A stretch of 64,000 bases of DNA from Metopolophium dirhodum (Eukaryota > Arthropoda > Insecta > Hemiptera > Aphididae). Location of the stretch: positions 5,313,001 through 5,377,000 of the forward strand of contig NC_083565.1 in assembly GCF_019925205.1 (NCBI RefSeq), written 5' to 3'. The position numbers and the translations under genes are program-made. The notes below the pieces were generated by a model. That model saw only the letters and a program-made list of their open reading frames with translations. It did no database searches and was not told the DNA's origin. Position 1 is the stretch's first letter; every line of letters begins with the position of its first letter. This document shows, piece after piece, positions 11,991-24,822 of this stretch.

Positions 11991-12556
11991 AACATAGCAC
12001 AACAAATATATATATATATATATTATATATAGGTACATATATAAGTGGGTACACTATATAGTACATGTGTGTGACCTGCAAAAAAAAAGAAAAAAACAAT
12101 GACGGCATTTTATTATTTTTATGCAAATTGTAATAATACTAACATACGAGTTATATATATGCACTTATACGTGGTAGAAAAAAGGCCGGTGCGAAACTTT
12201 TCGGCTATAAACCCCTAGAAAAAAGATTTCCTCCGTATATATACACTTTATACATTTTTTATCCCCGGACTATTGCGCTATACGGTGGCAAATCTATTTA
12301 TTTTCTTACCCCACTGCGTTTATATATATCTGTGTGAGTGCACATGTACGTGTGTGTGCTCGTCGCGGGCGCTTTCTTTTTTTCAATTTATCGTTTACAG
12401 GAAATTGAATCGGATTTTGTGTGTGTGCATGCGAGACCACTCCGCCCAATAAAAAGAAACACCATTTTCTCGACCTAATAAAACACAAATATATAAAGCT
12501 ATCACGCATGACAATATAATACCCCTTCTCGTTTTTCCGCCATGTTTTATACATCA

Positions 12557-12597
<41 letters not shown>

Positions 12598-12690
12598 ACC
12601 GCGTGCTCCTTTTTCGTCTCTCTCTCTCCACTATTTTTTTTATTTTATTCGCTCATTTCCTGTCTATTTCTATACGGACAGAAATCATAA
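11991..12690. other. GC-richer block with TA microsatellite
   Basis: This block has less AT than its flanks, with TA runs at about 12008-12024 and a long (TA)n at 12560-12591, GT-rich stretches near 12330-12440, and a CTCTCTCTC run near 12618. The open frame at 12306-12557 is not protein-like. Composition suggests a regulatory or untranslated region, without proof. Confidence 0.3.
12560..12591. repeat. (TA)n microsatellite
   Basis: About 15-16 uninterrupted TA units; among the longest pure dinucleotide runs in the window. Confidence 0.95.
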
Positions 12691-12691
12691 A

Positions 12692-14816
12692 CCGAACTCG
12701 ATAAAAAATCATTACAATCCGAAAATTATAGCTCGATTTCACTAGTCAACCGAAACAGCTATATTTTGCCGTAATGACCTATTGCGACCGGAAATCCTGA
12801 AAGCATTCAATTATTCTTGTTTGAAGGTTATTAATCGGGGTAATTTTTTCAAATTAAATGTATCGATTCATAATATGAATTATATGTACATAAAAACCAC
12901 ATGACATTTTAAACGATGACACGATGTTATTTATAAGTCAAATGTATAATCTTGAATCGATAATCAAGTCTTGCAGAGGTGTCGTTAGTGAACAGCTTCA
13001 TCCTTCCTCCATAAATTATTCATGTAACTTTTATTATAATTATAAATATAATGTGCATATATTGTATGTATGGTAAAATTTAGTATGAGTACCGACAGAG
13101 TTCAGTTCGTATATAAATAATAAATATATCATTAAATTGTAAATAAAGTGGTATAATCTAGATGTAATTAAGATTAATCGTCATAACGAACATGAACAGA
13201 CGTTTTTAAAATAAAAATAACTAATTTTAACTTTTAAGTTATCATATATATTCCTTTATATATATATACCTAATATATTATATTATATCATTTTAATTAA
13301 AAACTGTTATCCATTTATAGAAGTATAGGTACCATTATATTATAAATAAATTGTCAAAATCTGAAGACAGATAGTAAGCACTATTATAAAGTAAAATATA
13401 CTATAATATACTTATTTGTGTGATATTAAATTTGAAAACAACGATCAATTGAAATTTTCAAAAAATAATGACTACAGATCGGTAAAAATATGGTTACACC
13501 TGCATTTCTTCGAACATTTTTGATGTTTATCGGAATTTTTTTTCACCCTTTGATTTAAAACTATCAAGAAAATAATAACAATTATATATATACCTCTTAT
13601 TAGTCTCCAATATATAAACCTACCATATAGTATACATTCTATACACTCAATTATTGATCCATAAAAAATGCCACATAAAACGTTTTGAGCACAGTTCTTG
13701 GAACCTAAAGCGGTCGCATTGTATAAAACTAATTCATTCCTCACTTTGCTTATAGTCTAAAAATGTTACGTATAATATGTATAACTTTAATAAAACTAAA
13801 GATTTATTATACTATTTGTATTTGCATAATTCATAATAAAATATCTTTTTACTGACAACGAAAAAAGTATTTATTTATACTAAAATGATCTGTTAAGTGT
13901 AGCTGCAGTGTAAGGATTATAATCACTATATTGGCTATAGTAAAATGACGACGGAAAACCTAATAGGTATACTGCTTGATAAATAATAAATTATTTTATG
14001 CCCTTCAGCCAGTCGTCAGATCATATAATATAGACGTTCCCTTATCCGTTCGAATTAATTACTTTAGACAGTATATTTGGATACAAAGAAAATTATAATG
14101 TTTAGATTGTTTGATTAATATTAAAAAATGAAGTAATTATGTGTCGTCTATAAATATATATATAAATATAATCACATACAACGTATATTGTGTATAAGGT
14201 AATATGCTAAAATGCTTTCTTATATGTATTTCATGACATCAACCTTGTAATATAAAACAGTCGGAAATCTGTTTTTAATTAAAATATATTAAACATATGA
14301 ATAGAGTAAATAAATAGATCAAAATATAAAGTTTTTAAACGCTTACATAACAATATGTAAAGAGCTGAAAATAAAGTTATTAAGTAAATGTGCTAACAAT
14401 TTATAAAATGTAGTATGCTTATAATATAATTAATATTATATAACTAGTGTAGGTTGTAGGTAGTATGCAATGAAGGCAATAATATGTTAGTACCTATGAC
14501 CTATGACATGCAAAGGTCAGAACATTTAAGCGATAGTAAAGTCACTGTACAATTTTTATTGGTAAATTAAAAGTTGTGAAATTACTGAAATTTAAACATT
14601 TGACATAGTCAAGCGTGTATCAGAAAGAGTGCAGTCGTGACAATGGTTTAATTTTAAAAAACGTGATAACCGTACCTTTTTGTTTTTGTGGTATATTACA
14701 CTATAGATAATATTATAATAAATATAAGAATAAATAAACTTTTCGGCTATCTGATGTTTTAAATTAACATTTTTCAAGATTGTTTTATCATGATGATTAT
14801 ACTATCAATCAATTTT
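12692..14816. other. AT-rich non-coding stretch
   Basis: Over 2 kb with no recognisable gene, RNA or transposon. A 90-codon frame at 13472-13744 has no recognisable domain and is treated as chance. Confidence 0.55.
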
Positions 14817-14830
14817 AGAAATGACATAAC

Positions 14831-14971
14831 TTTTTTTTTTTTTTTTTTATTCATTTAAGTAATTCACAATCTATACAACATTATGTACAATGAGCAAATA
14901 GGATATTTAATATAATATAAAGTAGCAGAATTTAACATTTGTGGGCAGGCCCTCAGCAGCACCACCCAACA
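14831..14971 (-). mobile_element. 5'-truncated LINE 3' end with poly-A tail
   Basis: On the minus strand, about 123 bp of unique sequence ends GTGAATTACTTAAATGAAT and an A18 tail (plus-strand T run 14831-14848). Direct repeats flank it: AGAAATGACATAAC at 14817-14830 and AGAAATGATATACC at 14972-14985, identical at 12 of 14 bases. A poly-A tail plus a 14-bp duplication is the hallmark of target-primed reverse transcription with 5' truncation. No coding part remains, so the LINE clade cannot be named. Confidence 0.7.
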
Positions 14972-14985
14972 AGAAATGATATACC

Positions 14986-15525
14986 TATATTTTATTAGAT
15001 TTTGGTCGTATTTCTGCTGAGCTTTAATTATTTAATTGTATAATATTATAGCCTATGATAAATTGTTTTTCTTAAATGAAACACAAGTACCTACACAATT
15101 ACATTAAAATCATAATAATTATTTTTATGATAATTTTGTCTTTGTACCCACAAAAAATTTCATTTATTTTAATTTTAGTAAATACTTGTTTCTTCGCTCT
15201 GTACTTTCCAATAATTATGAATGTATTTTGAATTTGAACTAAAAAAATAACTTACATATAATGAAACGGACTAGAACAGCTGCAGTTCTCAACCTTTTTA
15301 TATCCGCTTACCACCTACACAGTTTGAAAATTTTCATTTTCCACTTTGACAAAATTACGTTTTTTTTTTGCTTATCAAAAATGTTTACGTCATTTTACAT
15401 GTATGGGATTTAATTTTACTAGGAATTACACAATTATGATGATGTAAGCATAAAATGCATAATAATTAAAAATGAAATGAAATACGTACAACTATTATTA
15501 ATTATATTATTATTAATAAACCAAA
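14986..15525. other. AT-rich non-coding stretch
   Basis: I see no feature in it. Confidence 0.5.
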
Positions 15526-15945
15526 TGCGCACTATTTGTTTTCTCTCTCTGGCCCACGCGCAACATAGACAAAACGCTTTAACGCAGAATCACTTTTCTA
15601 TGTTTTTAACTAAACCTAGAGTAAAATCACCCATTACAAAAAAGTTGGAGAATAATATTTTTGAGGGAATGACATTTCGATTTTATATTTTATTGTTATT
15701 TGACTTTCAAAATAAACAAAAAAATGTTGTAAAATTAAATAGGTAATGTTTAAATTGTTTTGAGACAATATTATACAAATTGATATCTCATTCCCTCAAA
15801 AATATTATTCTCTATCTATTTGTAACGGGTGATTTTACTCTAAGATTACTTAAAAATATAGAAAAAATAATTCAGCGAAAATGCGTTTTGTCTATGTTGC
15901 GCGTGGGCCAGAGAGAAAAAACAAATAGTTCGCTGACGTCCTCTT
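15526..15945. mobile_element. Foldback/MITE element with long inverted arms
   Basis: Left arm (15530-15660) and right arm (15780-15930) are inverted copies. GCCCACGCGCAACATAGACA on the left is mirrored by TGTCTATGTTGCGCGTGGGC on the right, and GAGGGAATGA is mirrored by TCATTCCCTC close to the centre. The right end runs to GACGTCCTCTT; the matching outer part of the left end is missing or diverged. The outer end sequence resembles that of the element at 36413-36829, which suggests one superfamily. Frames at 15477-15746 and 15846-16088 read the two arms in opposite directions, give similar peptides (AHAQHRQNA) and are not genes. Confidence 0.75.
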
Positions 15946-17430
15946 AATGTAAAATATAAATACTGATCCTTTTTTTTATATATATAAACAGAGATTTTCT
16001 TAGCGTTCCACTCATAAGCTTTCTGCGTATCATCTGTTGGAAAACGCTGGCCTATAACGTGAAAAAAATACAAGAATACAATTAGCACCCCTAGTATATG
16101 GGCTTTATTGATAAAATTACTCTAAGTGGCTGACGATCAGTAATCAACATTTTCTTAAGAATAAACTACTATGTATATGGTTTGCATTCTGTGACAGTAA
16201 ATTCTAGAAATGAGAAAAAAAAATTATATGGTTATCTATAGGTATATAGGCAGTTTGAAAAAGTATTTTTACCTAATCACAAAGCCGTGAAAACGGATAG
16301 ACACAAAACTATTTAGGTAAATAATAGGACCAATAACATTTGCATTTTATTCATCCAATAAAAAAATTATGTATTTATACGCATAGCCGCATGGGTTACC
16401 CATTACTAGTTAAAAAATGTACCTATATACTGTGTTATAAAATTAATATTTATTCGAAACAGAGTGACTCACCAAGTGGTGTGTATCCACTATTTTTACA
16501 ATTTAGTAATGAACTCGTATAAATTCTGATTTATGAAACTTTCAAATATACCATATTTTAAAATTCTTGGATTTGTTATACCTACCATTTAAGGAGGGTC
16601 CCCCGTGACGATACCAATTTCTTGTTTTAAAATGCGAATAGCCACTTCTAGCACTAATTCCTCCAGTTCCAACCTATAATTCCCAAGGTTTATCGCTGCA
16701 GGTTAGGCTATCAAACATTCTTCTTAAGCCAGTTTAAAATATAAAAGTTTGCTGATTTATAAATATTGTTTACATTCCAAGATTCAAATTAGTCAGAAGA
16801 TCTGATGACAATTTAAAGTCCTAGTACAGTTTAAGTAATACCTACATGGAAGAATATAATATAGGTAAGTACCTATAGTGATTTATTCACAGCTAGAAGA
16901 ATTATCTATGTATATGTATTTTAAAATAGTGCAAATAATAATAATTAAACGTATGGAATTAAAAATAAAATATTTCATTTTCAAAACAACAAAATGAGTA
17001 AGCTTGATAATATGTATTGTTCTAATGTTCTTTGACCGCGTCATGATCCAGATCACTTGAAATCAAAGAGACACTTTCTGGATATAATATGACTAAAGAG
17101 ACGCACTTTATATGATTCCAATTCATGCGATTCCCTCTTAATATAATATTATACATTTATACATGGTTTTATTTTTGATGTAGTACAAAGGAAAAAAAAG
17201 CGAACGGCGTCGTGTGTTTGATATTACTAGGTATTTTTTATTTAATTTTATATAATACTTGTGTAGGATACGTTACATTGCAGATAGGTTGTGAACACGG
17301 TATTGGAATTAATCGATTCCGACTAGTGTTTAATGACATTGGAATCGATGGAGCGCACGGTTTATAAACGCGTATCCTATTTATGTAGGACAGGTAGATA
17401 TAATATTCTGAAGAGGGTTTAGAGATTATT
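15946..17430. other. AT-rich non-coding stretch
   Basis: No gene is called. The part at about 16590-16800 is less AT-rich and may be an old repeat fragment, but I could not match it to another place in the window. Confidence 0.5.
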
Positions 17431-17960
17431 ATCCAATATATAAATATTTAATAAATACACTCGCGCGCGCACACACACACACACGCACGTCATATACACA
17501 CATTCGTATATAAAAAGTAGTTGTCAACAATGGCTCCACCTCGTCATAACAAATAAACCTATACATATACGCATTAGTCAATTATAATTAGTTTCAGTCG
17601 ACGACGCCCACCATGAAATTAGTCGACCCACCTCCGAGTGTAGGTATATAATATTATATAATGTGAAAATCTTTTCGAGAAACAACGTTTACGATTTCCC
17701 CTTCTCTACAGCCGTCACCATCGCACACTTACGATTCTACCTACCAACTCAAACAACGGAATCAAACATACATACGTTTTTTTCTTTTACCCAAAAACAG
17801 AACAATACTTACATGTATATACCTAAAAAAAGTACAGACCACTGCATTCATGTACACGTACGTGTATAGATATATGTTATATGGTTTAGGGTATAACGCA
17901 TGTATAGTTTTAAGACGTGTACGGTTTGATTGATTATAAACAAGTTAATATACGATAATG
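17431..17960. other. GC-richer block with CG/CA microsatellite
   Basis: It contains a (CG)n to (AC)n transition at 17462-17484 and CpG-containing sequence around 17590-17720 and 17960-17980. The open frame at 17663-17869 has no recognisable domain. It is possibly regulatory; no specific element can be named. Confidence 0.3.
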
Positions 17961-18039
17961 GAACGGGGGCCCGGGGGGCGTGTTTAAATGATTCGAAAAA
18001 TAATATATAATGAATTAGTTTTGATTAAAACCGATATGC

Positions 18040-18245
18040 GTGTCGATAAAAAATACGAGCTGTTTGTATTATATACATTACAATATGCGGACCATATATA
18101 TAATACGGTTTGAACGCTATATACTGCCCAACTGCAGTGATGCGACGACGGCGATAGAATATCATATACACAAAAATAATTTATGTTTCCGCTCGATATC
18201 GTTGCAGCATGGAAGACATAATGTTCTGATCACCAGACAGTAAGT
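18040..18245 (+). other. Candidate exon-like segment with splice signals
   Basis: An open frame runs to 18243. Inside it, an acceptor-like sequence (pyrimidine-leaning stretch ending GTTGCAG at 18207) and a strong donor (A followed by GTAAGTAT at 18240) bracket 32 nt. One of the three frames through these 32 nt has no stop (HGRHNVLITR). It could be a microexon, the 3' part of a longer exon or a chance pairing of motifs. No homology is recognised. Confidence 0.2.
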
Positions 18246-21201
18246 ATATTATATGATACATTAATATTATTATCTGTATACAGGGTGATTATTTTAACTT
18301 AAGTGAACTTTCGTTATTTCGAAAAGTATTAACTTTGTGGATATTTCCTATTGGAGAAATGTATATGATACACAGTAATACCTATTAAATTATAGCATAC
18401 CAAATGAGTCTATTTGTCGGTATAAGACCACTATGTTTAAAAGGTACCACCTATATAGGTATTTGCTCCAAAGAAGAATACTTTCATAAAAAGTTTGACA
18501 AATAAATACCGAACGCACATTTTTTATTAATAATATAATAATGATAATTGATAACCATTTAAATTATAGGTAAGACTTTATCTAAACAATATACATAAAT
18601 GAAACCGAATCGGTCGGGTTTTTTTAACTAGCATGCGTCATATTATCAGATGTTTTTCCAAACCAGAGAATAGAGATACCTTTGGCATTAAATTCAACGT
18701 TCTGAGCTTTTTGTATATTAATAACGAAAGAAAAATAAGCTCAACAATGAACAAATTACGTTTGTGACCGTGACCGAGATTAAACTATAAAATACAATAC
18801 TACGGTGATAAGTGATAAACGGAAAAGTCAATGACCGTTTATAGTCGAAACAATAATATTACATCTGAAGACCAAATTCATCTATGAATAATAAATATAA
18901 GTGAGTCAAGTTCAAAATAATGAATTTTTCGAGTTAAACGAATACGGTTCACAAGAATGATACTATTACCAGAGTAAAGGATTCGAAATCCTGGCCTCGA
19001 AATTTGATACGATTTTATTGTTTATAACACTAATTATGGTATGTTAAGTAACAATATTAAATATTAAGTCGTATGGGTATCCTATAAAAGTAGAAAACTG
19101 AGTAGGTCCCGATATATTAGCTAACAGTACTATAATAGTATTGAAACGTACAAAAAGCATTGTAAACCCGACATTTATATAAGACATAAGTGTAAATCTA
19201 TATTATCTGATATCTACAAACAATCACATTAATTAAACGGGCATAGAAAATATATAATACAGTGTGTCAGTGTATTATATTAAGTAAATATTTTATCACG
19301 TTAAAAATTAGCAGGGATAAATTGGTCTTAGGCACGTTTTATGATTTAGTTTTATTATGTAAACGGTAAAAGCATGATAAAAGTAGCTTCAACAGTGCAT
19401 AGCAAAGCGATAATTTGTATAATTATACATTTTAATTATTATGAAAATAAAGCTATACATCTCATTTAAAAGAAATACGTTTGCGAACGCTGTAATTAAA
19501 TTTTATATTCAAACACTAATACCCTCACCGCTTGACCCTCCATATTAATTGAAACGTCAGATGAAAATCCGGAAAAGGGGGGCGGGACTTATCAATGCTC
19601 CGTCACTCACATCACTAATTTCTAGTCAGTTATGTACATTGATAATATTATATTAAAATAGGTATGTTATTATAGCATTGTATATTTGTAATATTATATT
19701 ATGTACATCCTTATACAAAGTGGAAAAATAGGATAGTTTCTCACATGGTAATCATTCTCACACAGATACACAGCTTTATGATTGTGTAAACATTTTACTT
19801 GAAATTGAGGTATTTTGGTTATAACGGAACTAAGTGTACCGCTACAAATTTGGGTGCAAAATTCTAATTGATACACAACATTGTTCTATAACCACTTATT
19901 GGCGATTATCGTTGTTTATGGTTAGGTTAATAACCTTAATATTAAATTAAAAGTGGCAAATTTGCAATAAAATCCTGCGACGCATAATTTAAGGGTAAAA
20001 TGTTGCGACATATCATTTGGAAATATACGCACTAAGATTTGAAGAAAGGGGAATAGGATATTTTTCATTTATTGTTATTTTAAGGAGCTTTTATCATACA
20101 CTTAAATTGTACCTATTATTTTTTTGAAACAATATATCGATGTGAGTGTTGAGAAGGGTAAATCGCCTGAATATGCTTTTAAATTGATTTATACTATATT
20201 AATTAGTTTTTAATCATTTTGAATTGTAGGTATCATTAAGAGAATATGAAAAAAAGAGGTACGTGGCTTAGTGGCTGTAGACACTGTACTGTACACAGAC
20301 AAGATAAATTTAAGTATTTAATAATAGCTTAAGCAGTAATTATGTTGATAGAATGTTTTTACTCACCTAATTAAAAACGTTATCTAGACAATAATATTAC
20401 AAGATAGTGGCGTAAGGTATAGGAATTATTTTGACTATGTGCCAATTTACTACTAGCATAGCAACAATTAGACATTTTTTAGAAATCCACGCGATTATAA
20501 TGATGATAATGAATGCAAATAAATGGACAATTTTATTTTATAAAATTGTATTAATATACCTATATAAGATTTTAAATATGTATTTATATTTATTTATCTG
20601 TATAAAAAAAAATATTCATGTCTTCATCTATTCATATATATATTTATTGGTACCTATTTATATTGCAATTAATTGTCATCAAAGCAAGTTCTGACATTCT
20701 AACATTTCCTTGTTATTTCTATCATTAGCTGGCTAGGTAAACAAAAAGTATATAGTGAGTTGTCTGAGTACGATTATCTCATGAGAAACCATTATTTTTT
20801 TTTATATCATAGTTTATATCATATTATACATGTAACTACTATTATGTGAAAATGTGGGTAATGTATTATTTTTCTCGTAAATTGCAAACAAAACAATGGT
20901 ATTTAATGAAAAAAAATATTATTTAATTCTGTATAGCGTAAATTTTATGGAAAAACCAGAGACTTCATGATTTAATTAGTTAATATTATGTAATCAGTAC
21001 AAGCTTAAAATTGGGTAAGTTGACTTTAACTTCAATAAGAATTTTAGTAAACGTACCTACCTAGTTCATAAAAAAATATTTAAGACAATTCTAAGGATAA
21101 GATATAAGACGTTTTACGACTATAGGTGTCAGGTGGGTATATTTAATATATTACTATCCCTTTATTTATTGTGTGTATAAAATATAATAATATACTTTAG
21201 T
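18246..21201. other. AT-rich non-coding stretch
   Basis: No gene is supported. At 20265-20275 the string TGGCTTAGTGG fits the Pol III A-box consensus, but no B box follows. Frames at 19694-19876 and 20431-20694 are Tyr/Ile-rich and chance-like. Confidence 0.5.
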
Positions 21202-21572
21202 TAATAGGTGCCGACCAAAATATATTGAGACTACACAACTTAGCGGCTGGCAGCGGAGACCGGTCAAACGATGCCGGTCTAACGATGGCTACATAACTAG
21301 GTGACTGACCAAAAGATACCTTAGCTACTGAGCTACACAACTTAGCAGCCAATCATTAACAAAACGATGCCGCGAGCTACATAACTAGGGGGCTGACAGT
21401 GGCGGCCAACCGCCGATAAAACGATGCCAACGGGCTCCACAACTAAGTGGCCGACTAAAACATGCCATGGTTACACTACTTGGTGACTGACGGTGGCGGC
21501 CAACCGCTCGCCAAACGATGCTGCGGCTATTGAACTACATAACATGACGGCTGACGGTTACGTCGGCTTCTG
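21202..21572 (+). repeat. Degenerate minisatellite of about 8 units
   Basis: About eight imperfect tandem units of roughly 30-60 bp share a start of CTACAYAACTWGGTGGCTGA (starts near 21232, 21288, 21332, 21376, 21434, 21471 and 21534, with a partial unit before the first) and an end of AAACGATGCC. The longer units add GGTGGCGGCCAACCGC. GC content is clearly above the AT-rich surroundings. The array stops close to where the LINE-derived reading frames begin, so it may be part of that element's 5' region or an older satellite. No coding capacity is seen. Confidence 0.75.
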
Positions 21573-21589
21573 ACTCTGAATGGTTGAAT

Positions 21590-22970
21590 CTTATCCAAAA
21601 TCAAGTATGGTTCACAAATATGCAACACAGCTAAACCCAATCTCCTCAAGATATTGGACCCAATTAGTCAGGCAATTGGAGCCTTCAGGACAAGTCCAAT
21701 CGACAGAATTCTAAATTACGCCGGATAAGTACCCCTTCAATTCCAAAGGACCAAGACACGCTAACACACATCATCAAAAAGAAAAGCACAACCAACCATA
21801 TGAGATAAAAATCTTTTTGAATAATCATACTGCCCCTCCAAAAAACACGAAACACAAAAAACCTCCTAGGTATTACAAAAAATAATGGATATTCACACCT
21901 TAGTTGTAAACATAATTACGTTCCAAGATCTCCCCACTTGGAAATGGGAACTAAAACTTAATACAGAACTTCTTAATTTCAATAAAAATGAATCAAATCA
22001 TGTCATATTTTCTCCTCAGTTCTAAAACACAATTCACTACACATTCCCTAATTACACCAAAATATATACAGATGCATCTAAATCTGAACATGGGGTAGGC
22101 TTTGCAGTAGTTAAAGATGACATAATCATTCAACACAATCTCTAGAAAATAACCAGCATTTTCTCTGCCGAAAACTACACTATTTATGAAGGGGTAAAAC
22201 TTGCAAATACTTTAGAACCAAACGATATATTAATAATCAGCGACTCCCTAAGTACGTTACTTGCACTTCAAACCTATCCTCAAAAAATGTATAACCGAAA
22301 AAATCAAGCATGCTTAATCCAAAAAAAAAAAAGTTGAATTCATGTGGATTCCATCTTATATTGGTATTGCAGGAAACGAAAAAGCAGACAAATATGGAAC
22401 GAAAACCATTCCAAATCTTACAATAAACAATGTACCCACCAACGACATAAAAAATGCTATCTATAAAAAAATTCTTTTATCTTGCCAAAATTACTGAAAT
22501 TCAATACCATCATCCAACAAACTAAAAAATATTTAAAAACAATCAACAAATGGAACACTCCTTCCAATTTCAACCGATGCCAAGACATCGCAATCACTCG
22601 AACCAGGGTTGACCAGTGACCACTCCTTCCTCCCCCACTCATATTTAATTGGCAAAGAACCCCGACCAATATGCGACTCTTGTCACACTGCATTAACCAT
22701 CAAACACATAGTGGAGAAATGCATACAATACTTTTCAACACGCACCGACCTCAACATGCCACCCAACATAGCAGAAGCGCTTGTCAATAGCCAAACCACA
22801 AAAATCATAGAATTTTCAAGTACCACAAACATTATAAAAAAATTATAACCTTTACAACTTGTATATAATGTAACACGTAATCTTTAGAAACGAAACACCA
22901 AGTACAATTTAATGTCGGGCTAATAACCATCAATGTTGAAGCCAAATTTTCTTTCAAATAAAAAATAAAT
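21590..22970 (+). pseudogene. Non-LTR retrotransposon relic with RNase H domain
   Basis: Translated stretches are typical of the C-terminal half of a LINE ORF2. First comes a segment after the RT thumb (DPISQAIGAFRTSPIDRILN near 21655-21715). An RNase H domain follows from about 22062 (YTDASKSEHGVGFAVVKDD), with the acidic residues in SAEN and SDSLSTLLAL and a late GNEKADKYG motif near 22374. Last is a CCHC zinc knuckle (PICDSCHTALTIKHIVEKC, near 22668-22725). Stops (for example TAG at 22143-22145) and frameshifts (an A-rich run near 22320-22335) break the frame, so it is dead. RNase H plus the terminal CCHC points to the I/R1/LOA group rather than RTE or CR1. The 3' end is an AATAAAAAATAAA tail near 22957-22970. 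Endonuclease and most of the RT are missing. Confidence 0.85.
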
Positions 22971-23402
22971 TATTTATTATATATAGAAATTGTTTTAAAA
23001 TTTTTAGAAGGTTAACATAAGTACAAAATGTTTGATTCAATAAAAATCAAAGTAGATATAGCCATAAATGATAATTCTGTATCCTTAAACCATAAACCAT
23101 TAAAATATTATGACGATGAAAACTCGAATTGGTTTTGGAACTGCAAGATAAGATTAAATGAATAATTATGTGGTGGCAAAGCTGTTATTATAATCAAATT
23201 AGTTAAATTTAAAATGTAATATAGCTATAGCCCTAAAGGTATTTTGGAAAGGTGGGTGTTTATATTATTTTATATTTAAAACTATACTATATGCGTTTCA
23301 TTTCAATTACTTACTCACATAAAGTTAGTTAGTTATGATGGTCGTTGTATAGGTACTTATTACTAAAAATTAACTGGCAATCAAAATCACGTGAAAGTTA
23401 AT
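22971..23402. other. AT-rich non-coding stretch
   Basis: I see no feature in it. Confidence 0.5.
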
Positions 23403-23478
23403 GTTTTTCATGGTGTAGTGGTTATCACGTATCTACCTAATGCAAAGAAGGTCCCCAGTACGTTCTTGGGCAAAAACA
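23403..23478 (+). pseudogene. Degenerate tRNA-Val pseudogene
   Basis: Recognisable as a tRNA-Val(AAC) copy along its whole length, starting GTTTTTCATGGTGTAGTGG and ending GGGCAAAAACA. The anticodon loop now reads CTAATGC, the anticodon stem no longer pairs, and the B box has become AGTACGTTCTT. Extra bases in the D-arm region also distort the fold. An A-box-like TGGTGTAGTGG survives. It is non-functional as a tRNA. Confidence 0.8.
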
Positions 23479-24822
23479 TTCACTTTTTACATATTTTTTA
23501 CGTTCTAAATTTGTCATGATTCACTATATGATTTTTATTTACTTCTTTTTCTAAAACGGCATAGCTGTAAAAACCTGTAAAAACAAATACTGCACGAGTA
23601 TTAGGATCGACATTTCGGAATTTAAATTATAGGTATTTATGTTTCAAATCACGTCAAGGAGGTATAGGTAGTTTTATCATAATATAATAATATATTTAAT
23701 ATTATGGTTCCTTTTACGCGCTGAAAACAGTTTGATAATTCTGTTATAACTTTAAACATAATTTATATATTTAGAACGATAATCACACAGTTTTGTTTTT
23801 TGAGGATAATAGAATAAAGTTCTATGTATTTTAAGACAAAGTAGCTTGTACAATTTTAAAACAAATAGATAAACTTACAATAGTTTTGTGTAATTTATTT
23901 GGCAATCCAGACTACCTATAATCTTTTAAAAAAATTGGACTCAAATAAGTTGATTTAAAAATGTATTGGTTATAGCTAAAAATATGCACTAACCTATTGT
24001 TATAATTATTATTATTATTATTTTTCACATTAGGTATATCATATATTCTATTTCTAGCTGAATAACTAGAAAAATTGTTACATTGAACATTGAAATACAA
24101 AAGACTACCCCCTTCTGACAAAAATTGGGAATAGGACAACGTTAAAACATCTTTAGTAGGGTGGGAGTATTATTACTTGAATAATTCTGTTAAAAAAAAT
24201 GTGAAATTAATCAAATTCCTCACTGGAAAACTAGAACATTGAAATACAATGTGCATGTCCTGAGTAAGGGAACCGTCGGGACAGAGGTGCTTAGGAACAA
24301 GTTCTCAAAAAAAAAAATTCGTAAAATAGTTCAATGTTGTCGTTAGAAACAAAGTACAAAAAAATTACTGCTATGTTATGTACAAGGATTAATAAATAAA
24401 AATATCAATTATAAATTCTTTGAATTCTTCAATTGATACAAAATAAATACTTGAATATACCGTTAGAAACACGAAAATATAATAACGGTATTATATTAAT
24501 AAGTAATAACCTATAAATTGACAATTGACTCATAATAATATAGTAAACCTTATTTACTCTGTTTACACACAACACTCATATTATTTATAGTTTATATAAC
24601 ACGGACTATCTGAAACAACAAACAATTTGAAATATTACATCTATCATCACTGACAATAATATTATTGTTTCCATAACGTAAAAGCTCCGCTGTCCTTTGG
24701 GAAATATTCATTTTCTTGTTCATAGGCTCATAGCCTCATAGATAATAATATAACCTCGGTTTGTCGTCAATTATTTTAAGACGAATAACTAGGTGTAATG
24801 AATCTTTTAGTCATCTTCGACT
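23479..24822. other. AT-rich stretch with a short local duplication
   Basis: No gene is seen. Related phrases around 24062-24105 and 24225-24252 (AACTAGAA ... AACATTGAAATACAA) look like a short local duplication. Confidence 0.45.

Noticed and set aside
12560..12591. (TA)n as a possible CRISPR-like or functional array
   Set aside because: A plain microsatellite. No spaced direct repeats of CRISPR type exist anywhere in the window.
15477..16088. Two frames sharing the peptide AHAQHRQNA
   Set aside because: They are the two inverted arms of a foldback element read in opposite directions.
20265..20300. A-box-like TGGCTTAGTGG, possible tRNA or SINE head
   Set aside because: No B box downstream and no cloverleaf can be drawn.
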